Source: Isoetes taiwanensis (taxonomy: Eukaryota > Streptophyta > Lycopodiopsida > Isoetales > Isoetaceae). Taken from it: a stretch of DNA of 64,000 nt. How positions within the stretch are numbered: position 1 is the first letter of the stretch; every line of letters begins with the position of its first letter. The stretch spans positions 2,712,077 to 2,776,076 of the forward strand of contig JAJEKV010000053.1 of NCBI GenBank assembly GCA_021234155.1, written 5' to 3'. Below are positions 13,266 to 25,860 of this stretch, piece after piece. Position numbers and translations under genes: made by a program. The notes under the pieces are model-generated. The model saw nothing but the letters and a program-made list of their open reading frames with translations. It searched no databases and was not told the DNA's origin.

Positions 13266-14440
13266 TTTTAAAGTAAAAAAAAAAACCTTTAAGTCTGGTA
13301 CAGACCAGACCATTAATCTTAATCAAGACATTTGTCTAAATCAAGATTCAATTTGCAGTTCTCAATACATACAGGTGTATATGCATTAAGACATAGACCT
13401 GGTCACATTTTTTAGCATTAAACCATCTCCTTTTTTTCTTGTCATTCATATATTCAATACTTTGTGAAGAACAAAACATATACCAGTTTTTTCCTTTCAA
13501 AAAGTTCTCTTTATTCCAGTAACAACTCCAAAATATTCAAATGACTATAATTTACCTTATAATTAGTGGATGTACCACCAAAGATACAATCATCATTGCA
13601 AGTTTCCAAATGTAACCATTGTAGCTCCACTATAAATAATAGCACAGCCCAAACGCTTCAAAGTCATCATGCATTGAAAACAAAAGCGCGAGGCGAGGAC
13701 CACATTACTGCGGTAGAACCAAAGGACGGTTAGCCAAGTTCATGGGTAAGAGCCTAAGCTACTAGCAGGTGTCATGGGGTCCTCTAAGGTTATCCCCCTT
13801 CACACTGCTTGTAATCAGAAAAATATCCAAAATAAAAGGTTAATCACCATATACACTATAAAGTTGGCACAAGATATTTTCATTACAAAGATCTTGCAAA
13901 AATTCATAACAAGGCTTATGTAATCAAAGCAAATCAAACAAGTGTGCCTCAGCCATATTATCCCCTGTTATAAGCTCAAATTTTAGTTCGGATCAACTTT
14001 TATTATCTATATTAAGCAGCATATGACTTTAATCTACATGTTCTGCTGCATAAGCCAATTTTTCACTCCTTTAAGCCCATTACATCAGGAGTACATGATC
14101 ATCATATGTCCAAGACTATTTTAATTTTATCCAAACTGGATCTGTTTACTAGTAAAAACACAAATGCATTGACCAGTGGTCACTGCAAGCAAGCATAGAT
14201 TACATGCTAGAAATTTACATGGTACTTCTGGTTATGCACAATTTTTTGTCTCATATTTACTAGATCAGTGGAGTTTAACTATACATTAGTAACAGAAATA
14301 TCAATCTGAACTCTGTTTGTAAAACAAAGATTCCAATCAAAGCACGAAATGTCAAACGCAACACTAAAGCAATAGTGAAGCTAACAATCATATACTGATC
14401 ATGCAGAAGTTCATATTGTATACTACACAAATGCCAAATG
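13266..14440. other. AT-rich region without a recognisable gene
   Basis: I find no convincing coding exon, RNA gene or repeat family here. The stretch starts with an A-run at about 13,274-13,285 that could be the tail of a small retroposon, and continues as AT-rich sequence resembling intron or intergenic DNA. Confidence 0.5.
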
Positions 14441-14458
14441 GCCAAATAAACCTCAAAC

Positions 14459-14710
14459 CTGAATAGATTGTGCGATCATATGATTTGCCTTGGACTCCAT
14501 CGCTCTTTTCTCCACATGGATGCGTATCATTTGAATCTCCCTGGACCTTATTATGAGTTCCAACAATATTGCTGTTTCTCCAGAGTTTTCATCCATAGGC
14601 AGCTCAGAATCAGAACCAAGCACCATAGCATGCCATAGCCGTCTCTTGCATTTATGCTCAAGAGTCTTGCGCTTTAAGGAATCGGCAAGAATATGTTGCC
14701 TTACAAGCAT
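14459..14710 (-). CDS. Exon-like segment of an unidentified host gene
   Basis: The minus strand is open for about 84 codons with a protein-like composition rich in Lys, Arg and Glu (for example RRLWHAMVLGSDSELPMDEN). It ends at a plausible donor, CAG followed by GTTTGAGG, on the minus strand at 14,458. I do not recognise a family. It may be an exon of the same minus-strand gene that left exon-like pieces in the duplicated blocks further right, but that link is inference. Just upstream, at about 14,688-14,740, a short direct repeat (AAGAATCGGCAAG) is present. Confidence 0.35.
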
Positions 14711-14770
14711 GTTTTACAAGAATCGGCAAGCAAGATATGTTGCCGGATTTCTCCAATTGGTTTTACCCTA

Positions 14771-15371
14771 GATATTTAGCCATTTGCCCTAAATTCCCTT
14801 TTCCTCCAATATTGCATGTCAAGAAAAATATAAATTCCTTTAAGGTCACATCATTAAAATTAAAGTATCTTTTTGGCCCCACATCTTGCACGGTCCACCA
14901 TATCCCATAGTCTTATCCCATATGGTGTGATACTACACGTCCATTGTTAGCATATGAAAATCTTACACCCTTGTCTCAAGAATGTCCAATGTTAGCACAT
15001 GCAAAATTTAGACCCTTGTCTCAAAAATATGAAAACATGAATGCATACAAGCACTCATTTGTTTCAAACTGCCTTTGTTAACCCATCCATCCTTGTCTTG
15101 TATAATGTAACAACATATGTTCACACATACTCTTGTTCATATGCCACTAGCATAATAGCACTTAGCCCATAGCAAACAAGCTATCTTCTCATCTTAGAGC
15201 ACTACAAGGTATCTTAGAGCACTACATGGTACAACTGTCTCAAGAACTACACCATTGCCCCAAAAATATGAAATCATGCATCTACACATGCCACTTCATG
15301 AACTTATATTGTGTAGGTTACCATGTCATATTAATTAAAAAAAAAAAATATATATATATAACATTATTAAG
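14771..15371. other. AT-rich spacer with small repeats, no gene seen
   Basis: I see no gene. There is a small duplication (ATCTTAGAGCACTACA, about 15,190-15,230) and an A-run plus TA microsatellite at about 15,338-15,360, just before the left boundary of the 4-kb duplicated block. Confidence 0.5.
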
Positions 15372-18300
15372 AATGGTAGCTAACGCTCATCCAATTTAGG
15401 AGAGATTACTCTATCGTCACTTAAAGTCGATTGATTCAACATTCAAGTGTGCTAGGCAAGTTCCTGAGAAGTCGGTTCATTGCTTGAAACCGTACATAGG
15501 TAAGGTGCACTGCAATGGCAACTATACACATAAACATATTTTTGATCCATAGAAAATAAGAATAGAATAGAATAGATTTTTTAGAAGAGAAAACATCAAA
15601 AACGTAGTACCATAGACCAAAGACATGGGAAAACTTGTTACATTAATCCATGTTTGCAAGCAAATTAGAGTTAAGCTACTTCGCTTTTGCAAGTTCAAGA
15701 TGCATGGACATACGATTGGCATGTATTTTAACCTGATCTTTGCAAGTTCCTCATATTAAGTGAAAAAAGAATGACTATGAGTTCCCCCCTTATAAAATTG
15801 CTTGCACAAAACTCGTCTCCTTTCTAAAAAGTGTAGCTTCTGTATTTATTGTCTTTGAAGTGTTTCAAGAATGTCTTTCAACCCAATAACACTTCAAAAA
15901 CTGTATTGCCTCTGCAAGCATACACCATCATTAACATAAGAGCTATAACCTGGGATCATGTATGGTGCCAAAAATTTATTCAATAAATCAAAGCTTCAAT
16001 GATCAGCTTTAAGTACATATGGGTTTATCCATGGCATGCTCACACAAGTTTGAAATAAAAGTCTTTGCAATAGGCTTCCTTCCATTATCAAGCTTACATC
16101 TTGATGACTTTGCAATGGCTCTGTTAAACACAAACACATTTTCTACTTATCTTTGTAACACGGGATCACATATAGAAAATGCATAAGTAGGTGCATGTGC
16201 TTCTACTTTATCCATTTTTTCATAATCATAGCAAATTACTTAGGCCTGCCAATATTACAACTTGTTGACGAACACTTATTAGTGTGAATGGACACTAATA
16301 ATTTATTTTATCCTATAAGGTGCACTAACAAATTACCTTGTCTTGAATTGCAACGATTTACCTTGTTTTGAATTGCTACATATGAATCAAAAGATGATAG
16401 TATGCTTTGGATAAACATGAACACGATACTATAAAAAATTTCAAGGACATTAGAATGTGGATAGAAGGGAAGAATGCCATCTCGATGAGCTAGCCATTGA
16501 ATACCTTTGTGGTAGATAAGTTATGACGTACCATAGGTCTCTCTTTGCATTTCTTGCATTCCAAAACAACACCATGCAATTTCGTCAATAAACATATCGA
16601 ATACTTTTGTAATAAGTTATGGCATACCGTCAATCTCTCTTTGCATTTCTTGCTTATTCATTGCTTATTCCAAATAACACCATGCATTTCATTCAATAAA
16701 TATGGATTCTCTCAAGTTAAGGCCTTTGATCCTAACACGTACAATCATCCAGCATTGAAATGTTTTAGAATCAGGCTTATTTTGTGTAAAAGGATACAAC
16801 AGAACCAAAATACATGGGAAATCATGAGAGAAAGAATTTATGAGGTAAAAAATCACGAGGTAAAAAACTTAAATGCTAAATGGATAAATTATCTATGCTA
16901 AGATTGATATCATCTAATTTATGTTGGCAAACCAAAAACCAGACCCAAGCTTCAAAAACGATACATTATGTGCACACAAGATATGGGAATTCATATAATA
17001 ATGGAGGCAAATTCAAAAGAGGAATAGCGTAAAAATGTGATAGCGAAATGCTCCTTATCAAGTCCAACACATTGAAAACTTCCAGTTTCAAGCACTTCTT
17101 TTACAATTGCCGATGCTGACTGATACTCTATAAGTGGCTTCAAGTCTTCATTCCAAATAGGAAGAAATGTTGGATTCCTGAACTACCTCTTCTTTGTCAA
17201 ACTCCTTGCTTCTTTTCTCATCCTGCTTCCTCATGACCTGTTGAACTGCCTTTCCACAATATTATCTTGATTAAAGACAATGAAGCACAATGGTGATTGA
17301 ATTTAAAGACAAATCCATGGCAATTACATGATATCCAAGACGTTGGGATACTAATGCCTTATGTTGCCCATTGGGAGTAGTGTAAGAATAAGAATGCAAG
17401 TGTCGGCCATGGCTCCATCCCAACAATGCCATTTGAGTATAACCTCCATCTTCATATGGTGACGTCCTACTTCTTTCAGAAACAAATACAAAATTGTGTA
17501 TTCAATATCCACTCCAAAGTGGAGCATGGGATTTGAATCAACAACATGCAAAAGGTGCATAGGGCTTCGCACATCCTTGCAGACAACTCAAGTTTCCAAT
17601 AATGGATTTGTTTCATTCAAGTACTAAATTTTTTTCAACATCAAGTGAGAAAGAGCACGATAGTACAGAATTTCAGTTACACACATAAGCAACCCATCCT
17701 TAACAGTGCACATACTCCATCCATCTGTCATAAATTATAATGCCAAGTTAGAATCTCCATCGTGACAAAAGCCAAAAGCAATCCTAATAATTACAATAAG
17801 TACCCCAGCCATATCCACTTCCAGGAAAAGTTGAAGATCCAAGAAATAGAGTTATTCAAAAAACATCAATAGGGTTGCCAACGTTTGGAGTAAAGAACGA
17901 CCAACTGGTTACTCAATCATTCCCGCGCATGTAGAGGGCATGCTCAATTAAAGAAACATGTTGCAAATCTTTGATATAGTTATTGCTACTTTGTAAATGA
18001 AGTCAATTGGGTTAAAAAGCATTTGGGGTAATCTTGGACATAACTGTTTATTGTGGAGCCAATTTTGGAGCCGCTAGAATTAACATGCTCAAAAAGCCGA
18101 CAACAAAATTATAACCAAGGCAAAATCCATTTACAAAAACTACCAAGCAACCCATTACCAAGAAGCTCCAATAGTCAATTAGAAGTAACCTCCAAACCAA
18201 ATGCAATGGAAAGCTTCAAATTCAGCTAACTGACAATTGCAAACAATGTTAAAGGGACATACCTTAGGTCTTCCCATCTCACTAGGACCTGAATTGTCCT

Positions 18301-18378
18301 GAGTAGACTTCACCTATTGTTGGTGTATAGAAACACTTATTCTTGGTGTATAAATAATGTTTTGTAGTTAGAACACAA
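15372..18378. repeat. Tandem duplication copy 1, left part
   Basis: This 3,007-bp block is nearly identical to 30,978-34,007, with scattered substitutions and small indels. Both start at AAGAATGGTAGCTAACG. Homology stops abruptly at 18,378, where the 11-kb element begins, and resumes at 29,436. The rejoined first copy (about 4,050 bp) matches the second copy (about 4,049 bp) in length. It contains minus-strand exon-like segments but no intact gene that I can name. Confidence 0.95.
17351..17585 (-). pseudogene. Exon-like segment, copy 1 (unknown gene)
   Basis: The minus strand encodes a peptide-like stretch including NPMLHFGVDIEYTILYLF and KMEVILKWHCWDGAMADTC, also present in copy 2. This copy lacks a few bases relative to copy 2 near 17,545 (CTTG, about 33,173 in copy 2), which breaks the frame that copy 2 keeps open. 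Other short exon-like pieces lie nearby: NSGPSEMGRPK with a GTATGT donor near 18,260-18,310, and QDEKRSKEFDKEEVVQES near 17,170-17,225. I recognise no family. The pieces probably belong to one minus-strand gene. Confidence 0.35.
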
Positions 18379-18405
18379 GGGTCAAAGCACAATATTGGGG
18401 GGCAA
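18379..18405 (+). repeat. Left terminal inverted repeat of the 11-kb element
   Basis: The 27 bp are an exact reverse complement of 29,409-29,435, preceded by the ACAA target duplication. Confidence 0.95.
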
Positions 18406-18793
18406 TTTTACGGACCTTGAGCATTGGGTCTTTGGGGGTGCTTTTGGCCTTTTTCCTAATTTTAGACTCCATTATCGAATTAGGTTTTATGGCGTAAGCT
18501 GCTCGAGCAATTTGAGGAGAGATCGTTGGCCGCCAAAGAGCATCCTCTCAAAATGATCATACCATAAATCCGTCTTCCCCATTCGAAGATGCACTTCTTC
18601 CTATTTTTTCAAGAAGAGATGGATTTGGTTGAGCGTTTTCTTTGCCGAATTTGAAGCAAAAATTCGAATCTTGATCGAACTGGTGGCAAAGGACACAGGC
18701 TTCGATTTGGAGTCTGAAATTCGGATATAAAGGCGCGAGTTTGTGCCATCCAACTGTCGTTGCCCGGGATGAATTAACGATTTAGGAGAAGGA

Positions 18794-19230
18794 TTGCCTT
18801 CCCCTTCAATTTCGCTGTTAAAAGAGTTTCATCTCCCATTTCGGTTTGAGAAAGTGTCGTTGGACACACTTGTTGTGGCTGCATTAAGTGTTAAATGCAA
18901 ATGTTTATCACCAAATCACGACTTACCGGGAAGATTATATGCGCCAAAGAAGAATGCAAAGGAAAAGAAAGAGCGAAAGATTGGCACAAGAATCATTTTG
19001 CAACCCCTCATAGATTGGCCACTAGAACCAAGCGAAATTGGCAAAGATATTTTGGATAATATTGAGAATGTGTGCAAAAATTTGTTTCAAGATGATAGGG
19101 ATGAGATATTAGCAAGAAACGGGTCAAGGATTACCTCAAATTGGCATCATGGGCCACAAAAGAATTTTTAGCGGTCGGGGATCTTGTTGATAATGTTAAA
19201 GCGGTCTTCAAAGCAACAAGCTAAGAAGGA
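18794..19230 (+). pseudogene. N-terminal coding remnant in the 11-kb element
   Basis: A 125-codon plus-strand frame contains a lysine-rich patch (APKKNAKEKKERKIGTRI) followed by LQPLIDWPLEPSEIGKDILD. After its stop at about 19,171, a shifted frame continues with protein-like sequence. It is in the same orientation as the transposase-like gene further right and lies about 0.4 kb inside the left terminus, so it may be that gene's first exon. I recognise no domain. Confidence 0.4.
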
Positions 19231-19231
19231 A

Positions 19232-20463
19232 TCATGACATTACTCATGCAAGATCATCTACACTTTTAATGGTATCAACAATTCCAACAATAAGTCTCGT
19301 ATTGCAAAGACATTGAACATAAAGAAAAGGTTGTTTATCTTTGCTTTGGACAAGAAGAAGCGGTACAATTGGTGGACCTTGGTCCATGTTTAAAAAGGAA
19401 AAATAGGAGTGACAAACTTTATTTGGTGATCGAGAGAAGGTATACAACTCTTTGGTTTCCAACACGGGGTTTCCCCTAACAAGAAGCAAGTTGTGAAGCT
19501 TAGAAGATGCAATGAAGGCTTGAAGACTTCGAAACCCTACAGTTTGCATCGATTCATTTTTGGAAGAATCTCGGGTTTTGAGATCTCTAACTCGATTTTT
19601 ATTCAATTCCAATGCTTTGTCTTCTTTATTTTCTTCTTCACTATGTTGCATATTACATGCATTTCCTACATGCAAATTCTAAGCACATGCATTTAACGGT
19701 TACGCAAACAAAGTTCCTACTTGAGTTCATTTTTTTCATTTAGGTTGTATTTTACAAAAATTTGAAAAAGAGCACCGACATGAAGATTGGATTGAGGAAG
19801 TTTGAATCTTTGAAACCTTTGTTTGTTAGGAGATTGAAAGATCGAAAACTTGCATGTGCATTTACCACATGAAGATGGAATTTGTAAAGGCTTTTGAATA
19901 GAATTAGAAGAGATCCAAACACACATGAGCCAAATTGTGCTTGCAAGTGTAATATGGTTTGTGGTAAGGGAGACCTTTGTGAAGCAAAAGACAAAACATT
20001 TAACGGTGTAAGTGAACTATGGAGGTCACTAGTGCATTTGTAAAGCGAAGGAGGAGATTTGGCACAAGGCAAAATGCCTTAAACTTGGTTGCACTTTTGT
20101 GGTATCAAGAAACTAAGAAGATGTCCAAGGGAGAAAGAGTGCATTGAGAACTATCGATTGGAAGAACTTTGAGAAGGTGTACCAATTGTTTTCCAATTGT
20201 TTACTTGCCAATTGAATGGTAGTGCTCAAAACAGATTTTTGGGCTCTGTTTGGTGGTATTCATCTTGTTTTTGTCAACACGGGGTTAAGGAGACAATAAA
20301 AAAGTCACGTAGGCAAAGGGAAAAATCATAGAAGACAAAAGACATTATGAGGCTTGTGTACAAGACAACTACCTTGAAGGAGTTCATGACACATGCTGAT
20401 GGTGTTATCAAACAGTTTATCCCACACAAACAACACATATCTACTATTAATATAACAAACAAC
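19232..20463. other. Element interior without a recognisable gene
   Basis: Open frames exist on both strands, but none has a recognisable motif, and their composition resembles intron or degenerate sequence. I see nothing nameable. Confidence 0.4.
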
Positions 20464-20915
20464 ACATATAACAAACAACACATATCTACTATTAATATTA
20501 ATTAACACAAACTATTGCATTTAACACATTTAAATTAAAATCCCCACAGAAACCCCCTTTGGTTTGGGTGCATATTCCCCTGCGGGGGTGACTTGGACAT
20601 CGAGAGACATTGGATAGGCATATTCACCCTTTATTCCTTAATCTACACCGTACATAAAGTTCCTCGTTTGTGGGGTATCCATGTACAAAATTTGCTATAC
20701 TGTATAACAAGATTTGCAAAATACTATAAGATTTGAGGTAATATACTACATGGTGTTGATTTCGTACATGCGAAACATAATTTTAGGGGCTCTCGCCCTA
20801 TGTCACCCAGGTGTGAATATGCACCCAAACCAAAGGGGTTTCGGGGGATTTTAATTAAATGTGTTAAATGCAATAGTTTGTGTTAATTAATATTAATAGT
20901 AGATATGTGTTTGAT
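20464..20915. mobile_element. Fold-back (MITE-like) element
   Basis: About 115 bp at 20,478-20,592 recur as the reverse complement at about 20,800-20,915 (outer part ATCTACTATTAATATTAATT; inner part a CCCC/GGGG-rich stretch with TTTGGTTTGGGTGCATATTC). The arms enclose about 200 bp without coding capacity. The left arm carries a partial extra copy of its outer end (from about 20,440). I could not define a target duplication. Confidence 0.75.
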
Positions 20916-21299
20916 ATATAAAAATTTTTGGGCCCTTGGGCCCCTAACAACAAACTCCCGAGGAATCAAGCATGGGCTAATCAAAAGCAATGCACATTCA
21001 GCCTTAGAAAGGTATTGCATATAAACAAGCCGTTTAAATTATAATGATATATAGTAAAAATGTTTGAAACAATGAGAGGCGTATTAAATGAGGTAATGTG
21101 TATTTTTGGGCCCGAACACAACATGGTTTTATAGTAGGACATCTTAACACATTTACAATATTGTAGAAACATCATTACACACATTAAAAAAATATACAAG
21201 CAGTGAAACCCCCCTGGGAATCGAATCTGGGTACTCCAAGCCTCCTCTATCCCTTCTCTACCAATAAATCTCTCCTTCTCGCCTTTGGAGAACGAATGC

Positions 21300-21412
21300 A
21301 ACAATGCAACGCTATCAATCATGGGCACATCCGCACATATACTTTCCAACATCGGATTCCAACCACAATGGCTTAAAAATCCCGCAAGAGCCTCATCCTC
21401 ATGATCCAAATG
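21300..21412 (-). pseudogene. UDP-glycosyltransferase PSPG-box fragment
   Basis: On the minus strand, the peptide ALAGFLSHCGWNPMLESICA, followed by DVPMI, matches the core of the plant secondary-product glycosyltransferase (PSPG) box, normally (F)(V/L)(T/S)HCGWNS.LESI..GVPM, which binds the UDP-sugar. Homology fades on both sides: the Trp-Pro-x-x-x-DQ end of the box and the acceptor domain are absent. It lies inside the 11-kb element, so it is best read as a captured gene scrap. It is too short to be functional. Confidence 0.7.
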
Positions 21413-21631
21413 ACACATGTAATACTGACATTGTTTTTTATTTATCTAACCACATGTAATACTGACATTGTTTTTTATTTATCTAACCACTCTAGGTACC
21501 TTTTGTATGATATTCTCATTTCTTCTTCATTATCTCCTAAGCCCAAAAATGAAGATGGTAATAATGGTCTCACTCCCAATGCAAACAAGAGAAGAAGTTA
21601 TTTATCAACATATAATATAATACATGTCACT

Positions 21632-22127
21632 TGGTCTTGCCATCATTTCTTTAAGCAGCATAGCATATGAAGTTTAACACCGCTTCCAAATATGCAAAGG
21701 TAATCCGTGAGCTGCATATCAGTTTTATTGGAAGCCACGACTGCAGATGCCGGCATAATATTTTCAAAGGGACTGCAACAATTCTTCATGACTCAGGGCT
21801 CAGCCGCCCTTTCTTTATATTCTCTATCATTCTTAACCACATTAACTACTCTACATAAAATTCCCCTAACTACTCTACATAAAATTCCTGTCATAAAATT
21901 CCATATCATTCTTACCATTGCCCAACTGCCTTTGCGTTCACAGATAAGAGGAATTTTAGCTTATTGCTATTGGGCCTTGTGCAAAATAAGAGGAATTTCA
22001 GCTTATTGCTAATGGGCCTTGTGGAAAATGACAAAGGCAAACAAGAAGCACATCTGATTTTGCCCGAGTTCAAACTACGAGAGAGCCCAAGTCCTGAACT
22101 CCAAGTTTTGATTGACCAAAACATCAA
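21632..22127. repeat. Direct repeat unit 1 (~490 bp) inside the 11-kb element
   Basis: This stretch is about 80-85% similar to 22,376-22,858. Shared landmarks are CTTGGTCTTGCCATCATTTC at the start and TGAACTCCAAGTTTTGATTG at the end. The unit also contains an internal short tandem repeat (CTACTCTACATAAAATTCC, 21,844-21,890, and GAGGAATTT(T/C)AGCTTATTGCTA, 21,949-22,012). Confidence 0.85.
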
Positions 22128-22375
22128 ATACTATAGGTTGTGGAGCTTGGTTTGACATAATGTCATCAATTTCATATTTAACAAGCTTTCATGTACAGCG
22201 GCTTTGCCCGAGTCATGTTTAATTGAATGTATAGCACAAATAAAATGAGACAAAGATCATACATAACTAAATTGGCAAATGCATAACCCGAATAAGTAAA
22301 TAAAATAGAGATCATACATAAAAAAATCAAGCCACGGCATTTTTAAAAATACATACATTTTCAATCGATTATGAT

Positions 22376-22858
22376 TACATCATTTGGTCTTGCCATCATT
22401 TCTTAAAAGCGGCATAGTATATAAAGTTCACTTGCTTCCAAATATAAGGTCGGAATGCAAAGGTAATCATGGTAACATATCAGTTTATTGGAAGCCACAA
22501 TTGCGGATGCCCGTATAATGTTCTCAAAAAGGGCTGCATGACTTCGGGGGCCCGGCCGCCCTTTCTTTATATTCTCTATCATTCTTAACCAACGCCAACT
22601 ACTTTACATAAAATTCCTGTCATAGATTCCTTATCATTCTTACCATTGCCCAAGCTGCCTTTGCATTCCACGGATCAGAGGAATTTTAGCTTATTGCTAA
22701 TGGGCCTTGTGGAGATAAGAGGAATTTCAGCTTATTGCTAATGGGCCTTGTGGAAAATGACAAAAGGCAAACAAAGCACACATCACGGTATCCGGTTCAA
22801 CTACACGAAAAACCCAAGTCTGAACTCCAAGTTTTGATTGACCAAAACATCAAAGGAA
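22376..22858. repeat. Direct repeat unit 2 inside the 11-kb element
   Basis: This is the partner of the repeat at 21,632-22,127. The two copies are separated by about 250 AT-rich bases. Both read in the orientation of the plus-strand transposase-like gene and could be duplicated intron sequence. Confidence 0.85.
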
Positions 22859-23239
22859 GGAAATTAACTGGAGCTTGGAATTATCGGCACAAGATCGGAT
22901 GCCGCGGTTCAATTTCTACTACTAAACTTGAGTCAATTCTAGGAATGGTGAACACTTGGCCAATGATGTTTTAGCTCAGGACACTTGTTCGGGATTTGGA
23001 ATATAGTGAACTAGCCTTGTTTCAATAGAAAACTCTTTCTTGCTTTATCCGAGATGGCTTGGGACATTGCTCTTTCTTCACCTACTTTCCTTGAAACCCG
23101 GGGCTTTTCACAGTGGTGCATCGAGAACATTTGGTTATTTGAATCATGCATGAATTAAATTTACCTGGAAAATGCCATGCGCGCCAGAGGAGAAAAGAAG
23201 CTCAAACCTAATCCTTTGAAGTAAGCGCTCTGAAATGCC

Positions 23240-25040
23240 CATGCCTTCAACAATACGATTACGTTGCGATTACCGATTCGGAAGAAGATCTTCATCTTTC
23301 CATGACCGCCATAGGCATTTCAAAGCATAGCTTGCAGCAAATGAATCCTTAATTCCAAAGATGGGGCCGGAGCGAGAAAACAAGAAGGAATGAATAAAAG
23401 AACAAAGAAACCCTAGAATAGAAGAATCGAGCTTTGCATCGCTTTCGACTTTTCCGCGAAGGAAAGTTGAAGAGGTAAACCATGGAGAAATGGATTTTTA
23501 ATCAAAAAAATACTAGGAACACTCTAGATATCTTGATTAGTGCGCCTCGCTGTCGCCCATCAAATCATATGAAAACCATAGCAAAAAGCGTACAAAAAAT
23601 ACAAAAACAACCCCCTATTATTATGGTACATATTTACACAGCCAGATGGCAAGCGGATCAGTTCAAGAACTGTCGTCAATCTTTTCAAAAGGTACTATGG
23701 TTTTGTCATAGACTTTCTTTAGAAATTTCTCTTTCAAAGTTCGTGAGGAAATCGAGCATGCATTGGCATAACGACCACATATTACATACGGGCATGCTTT
23801 AGATGGAGATCCCCCAAATATCAAGGTTGGGGATAGAAAGATTGTCAAAGAGACACATTTCTACATATCGATGACAAGAAACATGATAGTTTGTTTGTCC
23901 GGCCACGGTTTACAAAGTCATCATGACTTTTATTGAGCAAGGGAGTACACTTGTCTAAACATGTGTTACAGTGCGATGGATGTGCTTCCAGTTCAAATCT
24001 TCTAGGGCTTTTTTTCTTCTTAGGCAGATTCTATAAGTTGGCGGGGATTAAGATCACGGTGGAACTTTTTCACTTCATCACATGGGAAAAGGGAACATGG
24101 CGGTCTTTGGAGCTGTCATAAAGAGAATTTTGACAAGTGAAATGCTCAAAGCGAGGCAGCACTCCCCTTGAGGAATGCACAAGATGTTGTGAACTTCACG
24201 AGTTGGTATTTTAGCTCAAAGCTGTCTTTGAAAGAGACTAACATAAAAGCGAGGTCAATACTTTTTTCTTTCCTTTTTTTTTGTTTGCTTATTACTTCTC
24301 AAAGCTGCTACTAAGCTGTTTGGAACTCCAACATTAGGTTCTTTTGGCTTGTGAAGCTAGGTGATGTTAATAGGGACATGCAATATGATTGTGAGACTCT
24401 CAAAGGCACAACAAAGATACATACAATCGAGCCATCTTGCAAAACCAGGGTCTTTTGAAGTGGCACCTGAGGGCATCTGTCATGTTTTCTGCGGTACATT
24501 TGGGCGAGCGTGGTCAAGTGTAAACATGCATCTCGGCTTGGAGGTATGCACATGAAACTTTACTTCCTATGGAGGTGGTAGAAGAGGCATCACGTAACTC
24601 ATATATGCGGTATGAAGGGACAATCGATTGGAAGGCGAAAATGGTTGATGTAGGTGACAACTTTGTTGTCAATCTTGAGAGGGGCAATAAAGATAATGTT
24701 GATTTACGGATCATTAAGTGCGAACCTAAACACCTTTGTGGAGCGTGCATTTAAGGACTCTTGGGGCTCTAAATTCAACAAGCGAGAAAATTGTATTGTC
24801 GGTCGGTATTACAAGAGCATTGGAGATGGTAAATCTGTTGTTACACAACATGCACGAGGTAACACACTATTCCCACCTTGTAGTGTGTGTGCAAAGTTGG
24901 TCTGAGGCGTGGCTGATGAGGAACATGTATACTTCCTTTCAAATGAGGCACATGAACAAATTGTTGAGTATTTGCCTCCTCCAACATCAGAGGTACTTCT
25001 TTGCCGGCCCAAACCACAGAAGGGTTTGATGCCACAATAA
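23240..25040 (+). pseudogene. Decayed transposase-like gene of the 11-kb element
   Basis: Read across frameshifts, the plus strand gives a run of motifs I know from uncharacterised RNase H-fold/DDE-like proteins of plant and animal transposons: KFVREEIEHA-like sequence near 23,740; HFYIS then DDKKHDSLFVRP near 23,858-23,905; CDGCASS followed by a shifted FKSSRAFFFLGRFY near 23,972-24,035; GKGT then a shifted GAVIKRIL near 24,088-24,132. A C-terminal part follows: NFVVNLERGNKDN, then a region reading IIKCEP, AFKDSWGSKFNKRENCIVGR (24,746-24,805) and EAHEQIVEYLPPPTSEV (to a stop near 25,040). At least five frameshifts make it non-functional as written. It is the best candidate for the enzyme that moved the element. 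The family name is uncertain. Confidence 0.55.
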
Positions 25041-25639
25041 AGGGTTCTTGCCTTGGACTTAGATTAAACCATTTGCGATTCTTGAGATCTTAAGTACAAA
25101 ACTGTACTTACTTTAGGGTTCTTTGAGCAAAGGCTCAAACAATGTACTGGAATCTGATATACATTGCAGTGGAAGCAATTTCTTCAACTCTTGTCTGTTT
25201 CTATAAAATTTTTTGGTACTATTTGCTCAGACATAAATTTTTATCTCTTAATGACATGATTGAACCCTTTGTTTTAACATATTTACGCCTTTCTAGTAGT
25301 GGGCTTGCTTGTAATGGAATTTCTTGAGATGCCTTGTACTTTCGAATTACTTGCATCCACATTATTGTGGATTTTTTAGATGTGCATTTGGCTACATGCT
25401 AAAAAGACAAGCTCCAGTGAAGAACATATCGACCAGAATCTTATCCTCTTGGAAAATGTGTAAAACTTAGCTAATTGTGCAAGGTATGTAATCAGTTAAC
25501 CCTCTTTGTGTGTGTTGCTAGACTACCCTTGATTTAGACTAAAGAATGTTTACTTTGTAAACTTGACAAACAGATCTGACATTGAAAGAACATTAAATGA
25601 CTCCAACTTGGTAAAGAGACCAAGCCAAGAGTCTACCTA

Positions 25640-25860
25640 GCTTTGTTGGGACTTAGGCAATTGGCAATTGGCATTGTTGGGACTTAGGCAATTTGAGCAC
25701 ACTAAAGCAAATTTTCACACTTAAGCAATTTGCACTATCTTAAGCAAATTTGCACATTAGCACTACACTTAAGCAAATTTGCACTACACTTAAGCAAATT
25801 TGCACATTAACACTACACTTAAGATATTTGCACTACACTTAAGCAAATTCAAAGGTTCAA
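25640..25860. repeat. Short-unit tandem repeat (CTTAAGCAAATTTGCAC-like)
   Basis: Units of about 17-35 bp built on TTAAGCAAATTTGCACTACAC recur about eight times. A second, looser pair of duplicated segments (AAAGTGAAATTCAGTTT) follows at 25,855-25,980. There is no gene between about 25,045 and 26,300. Confidence 0.8.

Noticed and set aside
16545..16901. 118-codon plus-strand frame, also present as a 134-codon frame at 32,138-32,542
   Set aside because: Conservation comes from the recent 4-kb duplication. The peptide contains an internal copy of itself from a short DNA repeat and has no motif. Minus-strand exons in the same block are more protein-like.
21190..21260. Possible tRNA gene or SINE end (GGGAATCGAATCTGGGT)
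   Set aside because: It resembles a reversed T-loop motif, but no acceptor stem, anticodon arm or A box could be assembled around it.
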